Position numbers and translations under genes: made by a program. This document shows positions 1 through 7,601 of a stretch of 7,873 nt of DNA, one piece after another; position 1 is the stretch's first letter, and each line of letters starts with the position of its first letter. Under the pieces are notes generated by a model. It did not search any database. It saw nothing but the letters and a program-made list of their open reading frames with translations, and had not been told where the DNA came from. The DNA comes from an uncultured Devosia sp. (lineage in GTDB: Bacteria; Pseudomonadota; Alphaproteobacteria; Rhizobiales; Devosiaceae), in contig CAMLKN010000099.1 of the NCBI GenBank assembly GCA_946480655.1, positions 1 through 7,873 of the forward strand. Reading direction: 5' to 3'.

Positions 1-1328
1 ACGTCCAGCGCCGAAACCGGTTCGTCCAGCACCACGAGGCGCGGTCGCGTCACCAGCGCCCGCGCAATGGCGAGGCGCTGCCGCTGTCCGCCGGAGAATT
101 CGTGCGGAAAGCGCGTCAGCATGGACGGTTCCAGGCCGACATCCTCGATCGCTTCCCGCAGCCTCGCCTCCCGCTCCGTGCTCGGCATCTGGCCCAGGAG
201 GTGCAGCGGCTCGGCCAGCGATTGCCCGATACGCATGCGCGGATCGAAGCTGCTGAACGGGTCCTGGAACACCAGCGACAGCCCGGCCCGGAGCATGGGC
301 GGCAGGTCGCGCCCGCGATAGGCTATGCCGTCCAGCCGCATCTGTCCGGCGCTGGCACTGTCGAGCCCCACGATCATGCGCGCCAGCGTGGTCTTGCCGC
401 AGCCGGAAGGTCCGACCAGCGCCACGCATTCACCCGCATCGACGCTGAAGCTCACCTCCGTCACCGCCTTGACCGGCGGGTCGCGCCACAGCCAGAACCC
501 GCCCTGCCGGTAGATCCGGCTCACCCCTTCGACCTCGAGCAGCGGCGCTCCCGTCGAATGCGCCGGGTTGGTCAACTTGCCCATGCGGGTCGCCGCCAGC
601 AGCCGGCGTGTATAGTCCGCCGTCGGCGCCGCGATCAGGGTCCTGGTTTCCCCCTGTTCGACGATGCGCCCAGCCTGCATCACGGCCACATGCGAACACA
701 GTGCAGCAACGGCCCGCAAGTCATGGCTGATGAACAGAAGCGTCATCCGCCGCCTCGCGCAGATCTCAGCAATGAGGTCGAGAACCGTCCTTTGCGTGAT
801 GACATCGAGCGCCGAAGTCGGCTCGTCGGCAATCATCAGCTCCGGCTGGCTGGCCAGCGCCATGGCAATCATCGCCCGCTGTCTCTGCCCGCCGGACAAT
901 TGATGCGGAAAGCGCACGGCGTGGGCGGGGTCGAGACCCACTTCTTCCAGCAGGTCCTGCAGAACGGGCGCATTTGCCTCGGCCGGCCCTGCCAGCGCGA
1001 TGGCTTCCTCGATCTGGTCACCCACGCTCATCAGTGGGTTGAGCGCCGTCATCGGCTCCTGGAACACCATGCCGATGCGCTTGCCGCGCAGCCGGGCCAT
1101 GGCGGTCTCATCGGCGGGCAGGGGGCTGCCGTCGAAACGGATGCTTCCCGACATCTGCGCGGTTTCGGGCAACAGGCCGGCGATGGCCAGTGCGGTCAGC
1201 GACTTGCCTGAGCCGCTCTCCCCGATAAGCCCAAAGCGGTCGCCGCCTTCCAGCTTGAGCGAAAGGTCCGATACGGCGGCGCGGCCACCAAAGGCGATGG
1301 TCAGGTCCTGGATTTCAACCAGCGCCAT
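1..1328 (-). CDS. Fused two-domain peptide ABC transporter ATP-binding protein (C-terminus beyond window)
   Basis: This is the cytoplasmic ATPase of the peptide-type importer, with two nucleotide-binding domains in one chain (a DppD-DppF or GsiA-like arrangement). The frame is open from ATG 1328 to the left edge, giving 442 codons. Domain 1 has Walker A GESGSGKS (36-43), Q-loop MVFQEP (87-92), signature LSGGQ (144-148), Walker B LMIADE (164-169) and switch His202 (FISHD). Domain 2 has Walker A GPSGCGKT (306-313), Q-loop VFQDP, signature FSGGQ (411-415) and Walker B LVVLDE (431-436), then stops at SALDV. All motifs seen look intact, so both sites are probably active. Such fused ATPases usually run to about 530-560 residues, so roughly 100 are missing, including the second switch His. 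The start overlaps the upstream permease gene by 14 bases, and a GGGAGGGG ribosome-binding site lies just before it. The cut is a window edge, not a truncation of the gene. Confidence 0.95.
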   Translation of the reverse strand, partial: MALVEIQDLTIAFGGRAAVSDLSLKLEGGDRFGLIGESGSGKSLTALAIAGLLPETAQMSGSIRFDGSPLPADETAMARLRGKRIGMVFQEPMTALNPLMSVGDQIEEAIALAGPAEANAPVLQDLLEEVGLDPAHAVRFPHQLSGGQRQRAMIAMALASQPELMIADEPTSALDVITQRTVLDLIAEICARRRMTLLFISHDLRAVAALCSHVAVMQAGRIVEQGETRTLIAAPTADYTRRLLAATRMGKLTNPAHSTGAPLLEVEGVSRIYRQGGFWLWRDPPVKAVTEVSFSVDAGECVALVGPSGCGKTTLARMIVGLDSASAGQMRLDGIAYRGRDLPPMLRAGLSLVFQDPFSSFDPRMRIGQSLAEPLHLLGQMPSTEREARLREAIEDVGLEPSMLTRFPHEFSGGQRQRLAIARALVTRPRLVVLDEPVSALD

Positions 1329-2163
1329 GGCTCAGCCCCTCCCGCTTGAGGCGCGGATCCATGGCATCGCGCAGCCCGTCGCCGGCAACATTGAGTGCAA
1401 TGACGATGAGGACGATGACGAAGCCCGGCACCAGGGTGAGCCAGGGATGGATCAGGAACAGGCTCTGCGCGTCGCGCAGCATCAGCCCCAGGCTCGTCGC
1501 CGGCGGCTGGGTCCCGAGCCCGATATAGGAGAGGCCCGCCTCCGCCAGGATGCCCAGCGACAGCTGGATCGTGCCCTGAACGATGAGCAGGCTCATGATA
1601 TTGGGCAAGAGGTGGCGGACGGCGATGGCCGCCGGCCCGAGACCGGCCAATTGTGCCGCAGCGACGAAATCCTGCGTAGCGATGGCCAGCGCGCCGCCGC
1701 GCGCCACCCGCGCAAACACCGGAATGTTGAATACGCCGATGGCAATCACCGCATTGCTTTCGCCCGGTCCCGCCAGCGTGGCGATCAGGATGGCGACGAT
1801 CACTGCCGGAAAGGCGAAGGTCAGGTCCGAGAAGCGCAGCACCAGCCACTCCACCGGCCCGCCCCAGGCGACGGCGGCAAGGCCCATGGGCACGCCAATG
1901 CCGACACCGATGAGGACACCCAGCGCCGCAACGACGAAGCTGGTCAAGGTGCCGCTCATCACCAGCGAGAGCATGTCCCGCCCGAGATGGTCGGTGCCCA
2001 GCCAATGGGCTGCCGAGGGCGCGGCAAAGCGCCGGGCAATGGCAATCTCTTCGATGGGATAGGGCGTCCACCACAGCGAGACCAGGCCCAGAAGGGCAAA
2101 GACAGCCGCCGCCAGCAGGCCCAGGACGAGTTGCGGATGGTCTTTCCAGTTGAAGCCCGTCAT
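1315..2163 (-). CDS. Peptide-type ABC transporter permease, DppC/OppC-like
   Basis: This is the second inner-membrane channel subunit of the importer, 282 residues, a normal length for DppC-type permeases. It starts with a short cytoplasmic tail and a membrane helix (about 12-32), followed by the family hallmark HWLGTDHLGRD (53-63). Further hydrophobic segments lie near 72-98, 106-130, 136-152, 190-212 and 243-262. The coupling loop that docks on the ATPase is visible as QDFVAAAQLAGLG...RHLLPN (164-188). The C-terminal DPRLKREG is also typical. Its ATG overlaps the stop of the preceding permease (ATGA, 4 bases), and its own stop lies 14 bases inside the ATPase gene, which indicates one transcript and coupled translation. 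The DppC-type assignment is secure. The transported substrate is not determinable. Confidence 0.95.
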   Translation of the reverse strand: MTGFNWKDHPQLVLGLLAAAVFALLGLVSLWWTPYPIEEIAIARRFAAPSAAHWLGTDHLGRDMLSLVMSGTLTSFVVAALGVLIGVGIGVPMGLAAVAWGGPVEWLVLRFSDLTFAFPAVIVAILIATLAGPGESNAVIAIGVFNIPVFARVARGGALAIATQDFVAAAQLAGLGPAAIAVRHLLPNIMSLLIVQGTIQLSLGILAEAGLSYIGLGTQPPATSLGLMLRDAQSLFLIHPWLTLVPGFVIVLIVIALNVAGDGLRDAMDPRLKREGLSHGAG

Positions 2164-3110
2164 GCGGCCCTGCCCTTGAGGCGCGGATCGACCAGCGCGT
2201 AGCAGAGGTCAACCACAAGCATGGTGGCCGTGGTCACAAGCACGAGCACGATGGTCGCGCCGCGGACGAGAACCAGGTCACGCTCGGAAATGGCGGTGAA
2301 GATCAGCCGCCCGAGGCCCGGCAGGTAGAACACGTTCTCGACGATGATCGTGCCCGCCACCAGATAGGCAAACTGCAACCCCAGAATGGTGAGAACCGGC
2401 AAGAGCGCATTGCGCACGCCATGGCGCCAGATCGCCTCGTCCTTGGTCATCCCCTTGGCGCGCGCCGTGCGGATGAAGTCCTGTCCGGCGACATCGACCA
2501 GGGCCGTGCGCATCACCCGCGCCAGGATGGAGGCCTGTGGCAGCGCCAGCGCGAGGCCCGGCAGGATCAGGCCGCGCAGGGCCGCACCGGCATCCTCTTG
2601 CCACGGCACGAAGCCGCCGGTCGGCAGCCAGCGCAACGTCACCGCGAAGAGCAACGTCAGCAGCATGCCGAACCAGAAATTGGGCACGGCCACCCCCGTC
2701 TGCGCCAGTACCATCAGGGCAGTATCCGTCGCCTTGCCACGCCGCATGGCCGCGACAATGCCGATCGGCAGGCCGATCACCACCGAGACCACCATGGCGA
2801 TCAGCGCGAGCGGCAAGGTCACGGCCATGCGCTCGGCCACCAGTTCCGCGACGGGAAGACCCTGGGTATGCGACTGTCCCAGGTCTCCCCACAGCAAGCC
2901 CATGACCCAGTCGAAAAAGCGCTCATGCGCCGGCGCGTCGAGCCCCATCTGTACGCGCAGGGCCGCAACCGCTTCCGGCGTGGCATTGATGCCGAGGATG
3001 AACCGGGCCGGATCACCGGGAAGCAGGTCCAGCAGCAGGAAGATAATCAGCGCCGCCATGAAAAGGGTCGCGGCGAATCCGAGGATGCGGCGGAGGAGGA
3101 AGAGGGTCAT
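2160..3110 (-). CDS. Peptide-type ABC transporter permease, DppB/OppB-like
   Basis: This is the first inner-membrane channel subunit, 316 residues from the chosen start. It opens with the classic DppB N-terminus MTLFLLRRIL followed by a membrane helix (about 10-30), then LLPGDPA (29-35), a DppB/OppB hallmark. A periplasmic loop follows with MGLD and WGDLGQS. Further membrane segments lie near 98-121, 132-156, 178-198, 233-258 and 284-308. The ATPase-docking loop is at about 210-238 (QDFIRTARAKG...RHGVRNALLP). An in-frame ATG at 3164 would add 18 residues, but that segment is encoded by the left arm of an inverted repeat and is unlike any permease N-terminus. ATG 3110, preceded by AGGCGAAG, is preferred. 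The gene overlaps the next permease by 4 bases and lies 144 bases after the binding-protein gene. Confidence 0.94.
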   Translation of the reverse strand: MTLFLLRRILGFAATLFMAALIIFLLLDLLPGDPARFILGINATPEAVAALRVQMGLDAPAHERFFDWVMGLLWGDLGQSHTQGLPVAELVAERMAVTLPLALIAMVVSVVIGLPIGIVAAMRRGKATDTALMVLAQTGVAVPNFWFGMLLTLLFAVTLRWLPTGGFVPWQEDAGAALRGLILPGLALALPQASILARVMRTALVDVAGQDFIRTARAKGMTKDEAIWRHGVRNALLPVLTILGLQFAYLVAGTIIVENVFYLPGLGRLIFTAISERDLVLVRGATIVLVLVTTATMLVVDLCYALVDPRLKGRAA

Positions 3111-3135
3111 GCCGCTTCGCCTGAATTCACAGGGA

Positions 3136-3215
3136 GCCGCCCTCGGACTTGATCCGAGGGCCATTCGCCACTGAAGCCAGCCTCAAGTAGCCCTCGGATC
3201 AAGTCCGAGGGCGGC
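3136..3215. repeat. Paired palindromic intergenic repeat (REP/BIME-like), 26-bp perfect inverted arms
   Basis: Arms 3136-3161 and 3190-3215 are exact reverse complements over 26 bp, separated by 28 bases. Each arm contains its own 9-bp hairpin: GCCCTCGGA, a 5-base loop (CTTGA or its complement) and TCCGAGGGC, at 3139-3161 and 3190-3212. The element is therefore two copies of one palindromic unit in opposite orientation, the architecture of bacterial interspersed REP pairs. Similar CGGACTTGATCCG-type palindromes are, to my knowledge, frequent in alphaproteobacterial intergenic DNA. It lies inside the importer operon, after the binding-protein stop (3255) and before the first permease start (3110). 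In the transcript it would form either two small hairpins or one long stem. Confidence 0.85.
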
Positions 3216-3254
3216 ACGGCATGCGTGACGATGGCAGAAGTCCGTCGGGGCAGC

Positions 3255-4733
3255 TCATTCCACCCAGCGGATATCGCGCAACACCACGCCCTCCACCGGC
3301 GCGTTCTGCCACATGCCTTCGAGCTTGGCATTCCACACGCCGGTCTGCGCGAGCTCGAACAGATACCCGTTGACGGCGTCCTGGGCGATGATGGTCTGGA
3401 TGTCCTGCGCCAGCCGCTTGCGCTCGGCCTCGTCGGTCGTGGCATTGAGCGTCTCGTTGAGCGACTGCACTTCGGCATTGTCATAGCCGAAGTAGTAGTC
3501 GGGGTTGGCATAGATGCCAATATCGAACGGCTCGACATGGCTGATGATGGTGAGGTCGAAGTCCTTGTTGGCAAAGACGTCTTCCAGCCACTGCGCCCAT
3601 TCCATGTTGATCAGTTCGAGCTTGATGCCTGCCTCGGCAAACTGGCTGGCGATGATCTGGCCCGAGAGCCGCGCATAGGCCACCGGCGGCAGCTTCAGCG
3701 TCGCTGAAAACCCGTCGGGATAGCCGGCCTCGGCCAGAAGCGCCTTGGCCTTTTCCACGTCATGCGGATAGGTCGCGGTGAGATCGAGATAATAGGGATG
3801 GTGCGGTGCAAAATGGGTGCCGATCGGCACGCCATAGCCATAGGTCGCGCCCTCGATGATTTCCTGCCGGTCCAGCGCATGCGCCATGGCCTGGCGCACC
3901 TTGAGGTCATCGAAGGGCGCTTTGCTGTTGTTGGTCGAGAGGATGGTTTCGCCTTCGGTCGATCCGACCAGGACCTTGTACTGAGGGTTGTTCTCGAACA
4001 CGGCAATGGCTTCGGGCGCGAAATTATTGGTGCCGTCGACATCGCCCGCCAGGAGCGCATTTGTCATGGTGGCGGTATCGCCAATGAAGAGATAGGTCGC
4101 CTTGGTCAGCGCCGGCTTTTCCCCCCAATAGGCACCATATTGTTCCAGCACCACGCGACTGCCCCGATCCCACTGCACAAAGGCAAAGGGTCCGGTGCCG
4201 ATGGGTTCTGCGCCATTGTTGGCCGCGCTTTCCGGCGCCACGATCACCGCATCGCCGCGGCCCATGTTGAACAGGAACAGCCCGTCGGGCCGGCTGAGGG
4301 TGAATTCCACCGTCGCCGGGTCGACTACCGTCACCGACGAGATCGGCGCGTAAAGCGCCTTCTGCGCGTTGACGCTGTCCTCGGCCAGCAGGCGGTCGAA
4401 GGTGAACTTGACGTCCTCGGCATCAAAGCTGGTGCCGTCGTGGAAAGTCACACCTTCATGAAGGGCGAAGCGATAGGTGAGCCCGTCTTCCGAAATGGTC
4501 CAGCTTTCCGCCAGCCCCGGCTGCACCGCGCCGGTCTGGTCGATCCGCACCAGCCCCTCGAACACGTTCTGGTACACCACCACGTCGATGGCTTCGGCGG
4601 CGCCGGCCGTCGGGTCAAGGGCAGGGGGCTCCAGCGCCACCCCGATGCGGATTTCCGTCGGCTGGGCCAGGGCGACGCCCGTCGTCAGCATCAGTCCGGT
4701 CATGGCCAGCGCCAGTGACTTGCGTGCATTCAT
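3255..4733 (-). CDS. Periplasmic solute-binding protein of peptide-type ABC importer (SBP_bac_5 family)
   Basis: This is the extracytoplasmic receptor that would deliver solute to the permeases encoded downstream. It has 492 residues, slightly short of the 500-540 typical of DppA/OppA proteins. The N-terminus is a Sec signal peptide: basic MNARK, a hydrophobic stretch, and an ALA-Q cleavage site after residue 23. There is no lipobox Cys, so it should be soluble in the periplasm. Family marks include LDPTAGAAEA (39-48), LAESW (74-78), GLTYRFALHEGVTFHDG (84-100), FDAEDVKFTFDR (103-114), the IGTGPF turn (178-183) and VRQAMAHALDRQEI (279-292). The start has a strong GGAGGAG ribosome-binding site 7 bases upstream. 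Family members bind di- and oligopeptides, nickel complexes, opines or sugars, and nothing visible picks one, so no gene symbol is given. It is the first gene of the importer operon. Confidence 0.95.
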   Translation of the reverse strand: MNARKSLALAMTGLMLTTGVALAQPTEIRIGVALEPPALDPTAGAAEAIDVVVYQNVFEGLVRIDQTGAVQPGLAESWTISEDGLTYRFALHEGVTFHDGTSFDAEDVKFTFDRLLAEDSVNAQKALYAPISSVTVVDPATVEFTLSRPDGLFLFNMGRGDAVIVAPESAANNGAEPIGTGPFAFVQWDRGSRVVLEQYGAYWGEKPALTKATYLFIGDTATMTNALLAGDVDGTNNFAPEAIAVFENNPQYKVLVGSTEGETILSTNNSKAPFDDLKVRQAMAHALDRQEIIEGATYGYGVPIGTHFAPHHPYYLDLTATYPHDVEKAKALLAEAGYPDGFSATLKLPPVAYARLSGQIIASQFAEAGIKLELINMEWAQWLEDVFANKDFDLTIISHVEPFDIGIYANPDYYFGYDNAEVQSLNETLNATTDEAERKRLAQDIQTIIAQDAVNGYLFELAQTGVWNAKLEGMWQNAPVEGVVLRDIRWVE

Positions 4734-4739
4734 CTCGGG

Positions 4740-4746
4740 TCTCCTC
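4740..4746 (-). promoter_or_regulatory. Strong ribosome-binding site of the solute-binding protein gene
   Basis: GGAGGAG lies 7 bases before ATG 4733 on the minus strand. It is the strongest ribosome-binding site in the window and supports this start. High translation of the binding protein relative to the permeases is usual in importers of this type. Confidence 0.7.
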
Positions 4747-4771
4747 CAGCAGCGCTGTCGCGCCCTGCATG

Positions 4772-4777
4772 ACTATA
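4772..4777 (-). promoter_or_regulatory. Possible -10 box upstream of the solute-binding protein gene
   Basis: TATAGT (five of six to TATAAT) lies about 40 bases upstream of the binding-protein ATG, in the 73-base gap after the kinase-like gene. No convincing -35 element is present at 16-18 bases. The only hairpin in the gap (GCTGC 4785-4789 with GCAGC 4796-4800) has a 5-bp stem and no T run, so there is no clear terminator. Separate transcription and read-through from the upstream gene are both possible. Confidence 0.25.
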
Positions 4778-4806
4778 GGGAGTCGCTGCCCTTGTGCAGC
4801 CACCGC

Positions 4807-7467
4807 CTATTCGGCTTCCTGCGCCACCGGACGGTCATCCACCAGGTCGGCCGGAATGCGCAGCGTGAACAGCATGCCCTCAGGGCCGGCAGGGTCGACC
4901 GCCAGCGAGACCGCGTTGACCGCCAGCAGCGAGCGCGTCAGCGCCAGCCCGACGCTGGAGCGCACCGGCGCCAGCATCTGGCCATTGCGTCCCACGCCGT
5001 CGCGGAACACCACGAAGCGCTCAGCCATGTCCACCGCATGGGCCGAACTGTCACGCACCTGGATCGCGATCGAGCCGTCGTCATGCCGCTGTGCCGAGAT
5101 CACCACGGCGCCGCCGACCGGAGTCTGGTCTATGGCGCTGGCCAGCAGGTTCAACACCGCCTGGGCCAGCGAGGCCCGGTCGGCCGTGACCCGGGGCAGC
5201 CGCTCGGAAATGGCATTGCGGACAATGACCCTGGCCCCGTTGGCCTGTGCCCGGATGCGCAGCACGCATTGTTCGAGCAGGTCCGTGAGGTCGAGGCTGG
5301 CCCGCTGCGGCAGGTAGCGCCCGTCGCGCAGCCGCGCATAGTCATCCAGCTCGTCCACCAGCGCCGCAATTTCCTGCCCGGCCTGCGAAATGTCTTCGGC
5401 ATAGGCGGCGTAGCGTTCGTTCTCCAATGCACCAAAGGCCTTGGAGCGGATGATGTCGGAAAAGCCGATCACGGTGTTGAGCGGACGCCTGACGCCGCGG
5501 CTGATCCGTGCCAGCAGGGCCGGGTCGATATCCACCGGTCCGCCAAGCCGCGCCGGCGACGTCTGGCGGGCATTGACCAGGGCGAAATAGCCCGAGATCA
5601 CGCCGGCCTGGCCAAGGGCGAACAGCAGGATGTCGGAGCGTCCGTCGGCAGCGCGCAAGGTGAGGCAGGGCCGCGCCGTTTCGGCGAAGCGGGCCGGGCG
5701 TTCGAGGAAGGCGCGCAGCGCCACCCCGTCGTCTTCACCCACCAGCGACGCCAGCGTTCGCCCGACAAGCGGCTTGCCATTGCCGAGCAGCGTCAGGGCA
5801 GGGGCATTGGCGGCATTGACCATGCCATTGCGGCTGGCCTCGATGAAGCCATCGCCGCGGATATCGGCAAAGGTCTGGGCGAAGGCCTTGACGGCCTCCT
5901 CGTGGCCCGTGCGTACTTCGGTCGTGCTGGCCGAGAGCATCAGGGCGGGACGTCCCTGCCAGGAGATCGATTGCAGCCGCGCCGTCACCGGCACCAGTGT
6001 TCCGTCCCGTTGCACCAGATGGTTGACCGGTCCGGCTTCCTGTCCTTCCGGGCCCATGACCGGGAAGATAGCGCCAAGACCCGCCTGCCTCAGGCTCTCG
6101 ACCGACTCATAACCGATCATTTCGGTAATGGCCCGATTGGCGAACAGCACCTGCTGGTCCCGGAACACCAGGATGCCCAGCGGCAGGCGGTTGAGCACCA
6201 GGGTCTCGCCGCCCAGGTTGACCAGCGCGCCCGTTGTCGCGGGACCGCTGGCTGGCATCGGCAGGGTTTCCGGCGCGGCTTCGCTGGCCTGCGGTTTCCG
6301 CTCGCCCACCCGGTCGTTGAGGATGCGCGACAGCTCGTCGAAATTGTAGCGCGAGACGCGCTCGACCACTTCTGGATCGACTTCGCCCTCCGCCGCGGCC
6401 TCCACCGGTTCGGCAGGCGCCGTGGAGGGCTCGACGCCGGCCTCGCTCGCTTCAGTCTCCGCCGTCAGAGGGCGGAAGCCGCGGCCGGTGATTGTATAGA
6501 GCCGCGTCGGCGTTTCGTCGGTGGCGGCTTCGGGGGGGGCAGGTTCGGCTGCCGCAATGGGCGGCGTGTCGTCGGCCTCGGTCAGCGGCGCATAGAGGGC
6601 CTCGTCCGCGGCCAGCCGCTCGACGAGGTCGCTGAGCCGTCGCGACACATCTTCCATGCCGGCTTCCACCGGAGCGGCACCGGTTCCCTCCTCGTCCGGC
6701 GATCCTTGCGGCTCTGCCACGGAATCTGGCGCAGCGCCCTCAACGGAGGGGAGCGCCTGCATCGCCTGGTTCTTGTCGGGTACTGCATTGTCTGCCGTCA
6801 GATCCGGGGACCCGTCGCCGAGCGCCTCGACCCAGTCCTCCGTCCGGTCGCTGGCCGGGACATGCTTTTGCTCCGACGGGTCGTAAGCCGTTTCGGCATC
6901 CGCATCGCGCCAGCTCCGCAACTCATGGGCGTAGGCGTCGTCAGAGTCTATTGCAGCGACAGGTGCGCCCTCCGCACTGGCACTGTCGACGCCTTGTGCC
7001 TCAGTCTCGTTCGGTTCCCCGGTCGCCGCCTGCATTGGCTCTTCCGGAGAAACCTCGAGCTCGACTTCAGGCTCGCCTGCGGGCTGGCGGGCGGCCGCGA
7101 TTATGTCTTCGGCAATGGGGTCGACGCCCACGATCAGCAGCACCGCCTCGCCGTCGTGGCGCAGCAGCGGCGTCGTGGCGCAGGTCGCCGAAACCGGCTT
7201 CTCGCCGGCGAGGAACTGGATGCGTGCGAGGCTGCTGCGGCCGGTCGAGCCGAGGCGGATGATGCGCGCCACCTGCCCCTTGATCGGCACGGCCGGCGCC
7301 GCGCGCTTGAGGCCGTGTTTCTTGAGCTTGGCGCCAAACAGCGACGCCGCCGGGTTGGACCAGATCAGCGTCTGCCCATCCTGGGACCACAGCCATGCCG
7401 GGCGCGAATCGTCCTCATGCTGCTGCACGCGGCGCGCATCCGGCAAAATGTTCCAGCGGTCATCCAT
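4807..7467 (-). CDS. PdhS/PleC-like PAS sensor protein with degenerate histidine-kinase core (probable pseudokinase)
   Basis: The protein has 886 residues from ATG 7467, with no signal peptide or membrane segment, so it should be cytoplasmic. Order: a PAS-like N-domain (about 15-120, PAWLWSQDGQTLIWSNPAA); an acidic Ala/Glu/Pro-rich, probably disordered linker (about 125-410); a PAS domain (about 425-520, LPLGILVFRDQQVLFANRA); a second PAS-like region (about 525-635); a HisKA-like helical pair (about 645-712); and a HATPase-like domain (about 735-872). The core aligns by eye with alphaproteobacterial PdhS/PleC kinases. Key residues are lost: the H-box reads ISRGVRRPL with Arg657 in place of His; the N-box reads NLLASA with Ser777 in place of Asn; G1 reads DSSAH (Asp806 kept, glycine lost); G2 keeps one glycine (Gly840). 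The frame is intact, so it is likely a functional protein acting without autophosphorylation. A TTG at 7509 would add 14 residues, but ATG 7467 with AAAGG 6 bases upstream is preferred. Confidence 0.9.
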   Translation of the reverse strand: MDDRWNILPDARRVQQHEDDSRPAWLWSQDGQTLIWSNPAASLFGAKLKKHGLKRAAPAVPIKGQVARIIRLGSTGRSSLARIQFLAGEKPVSATCATTPLLRHDGEAVLLIVGVDPIAEDIIAAARQPAGEPEVELEVSPEEPMQAATGEPNETEAQGVDSASAEGAPVAAIDSDDAYAHELRSWRDADAETAYDPSEQKHVPASDRTEDWVEALGDGSPDLTADNAVPDKNQAMQALPSVEGAAPDSVAEPQGSPDEEGTGAAPVEAGMEDVSRRLSDLVERLAADEALYAPLTEADDTPPIAAAEPAPPEAATDETPTRLYTITGRGFRPLTAETEASEAGVEPSTAPAEPVEAAAEGEVDPEVVERVSRYNFDELSRILNDRVGERKPQASEAAPETLPMPASGPATTGALVNLGGETLVLNRLPLGILVFRDQQVLFANRAITEMIGYESVESLRQAGLGAIFPVMGPEGQEAGPVNHLVQRDGTLVPVTARLQSISWQGRPALMLSASTTEVRTGHEEAVKAFAQTFADIRGDGFIEASRNGMVNAANAPALTLLGNGKPLVGRTLASLVGEDDGVALRAFLERPARFAETARPCLTLRAADGRSDILLFALGQAGVISGYFALVNARQTSPARLGGPVDIDPALLARISRGVRRPLNTVIGFSDIIRSKAFGALENERYAAYAEDISQAGQEIAALVDELDDYARLRDGRYLPQRASLDLTDLLEQCVLRIRAQANGARVIVRNAISERLPRVTADRASLAQAVLNLLASAIDQTPVGGAVVISAQRHDDGSIAIQVRDSSAHAVDMAERFVVFRDGVGRNGQMLAPVRSSVGLALTRSLLAVNAVSLAVDPAGPEGMLFTLRIPADLVDDRPVAQEAE

Positions 7468-7582
7468 GGACTGCCTTTGTGTGGTCGCGACTGCGTTGGT
7501 TCGTGCCAATTCGGCACAAACGTCCGAAGTTCCTTAAGTGTTCTTCAATATAGGCACGGCGCGGTTGAATCCAGCCCGGCCC

Positions 7583-7601
7583 ATGCAGCAGGGGGCTGCA
7601 T
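7583..7601. promoter_or_regulatory. Perfect 7-bp dyad upstream of the kinase-like gene
   Basis: ATGCAGC (7583-7589) and GCTGCAT (7595-7601) are exact inverted repeats around a 5-base AGGGG spacer. The element lies about 115-135 bases upstream of ATG 7467. Neither strand shows a T run after the dyad, so a terminator is unlikely. It could be an operator for a dimeric regulator or a hairpin, and the sequence does not decide between them. Confidence 0.35.

Noticed and set aside
102..1211. Open frame of 369 codons on the plus strand opposite the ATPase
   Set aside because: The minus strand carries two complete sets of ABC ATPase motifs. The plus frame is low-complexity Arg/His/Gln sequence.
1..1328. 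ATPase as a truncated pseudogene
   Set aside because: The frame is open right up to the window edge with all motifs intact, so the cut is from the window and not the gene.
3111..3164. Upstream ATG extending the first permease by 18 residues
   Set aside because: The extension is encoded by the inverted-repeat arm, and the family N-terminus begins at MTLFLLRRIL (3110).
4785..4800. Possible terminator after the kinase-like gene
   Set aside because: The stem is 5 bp only and no T run follows.
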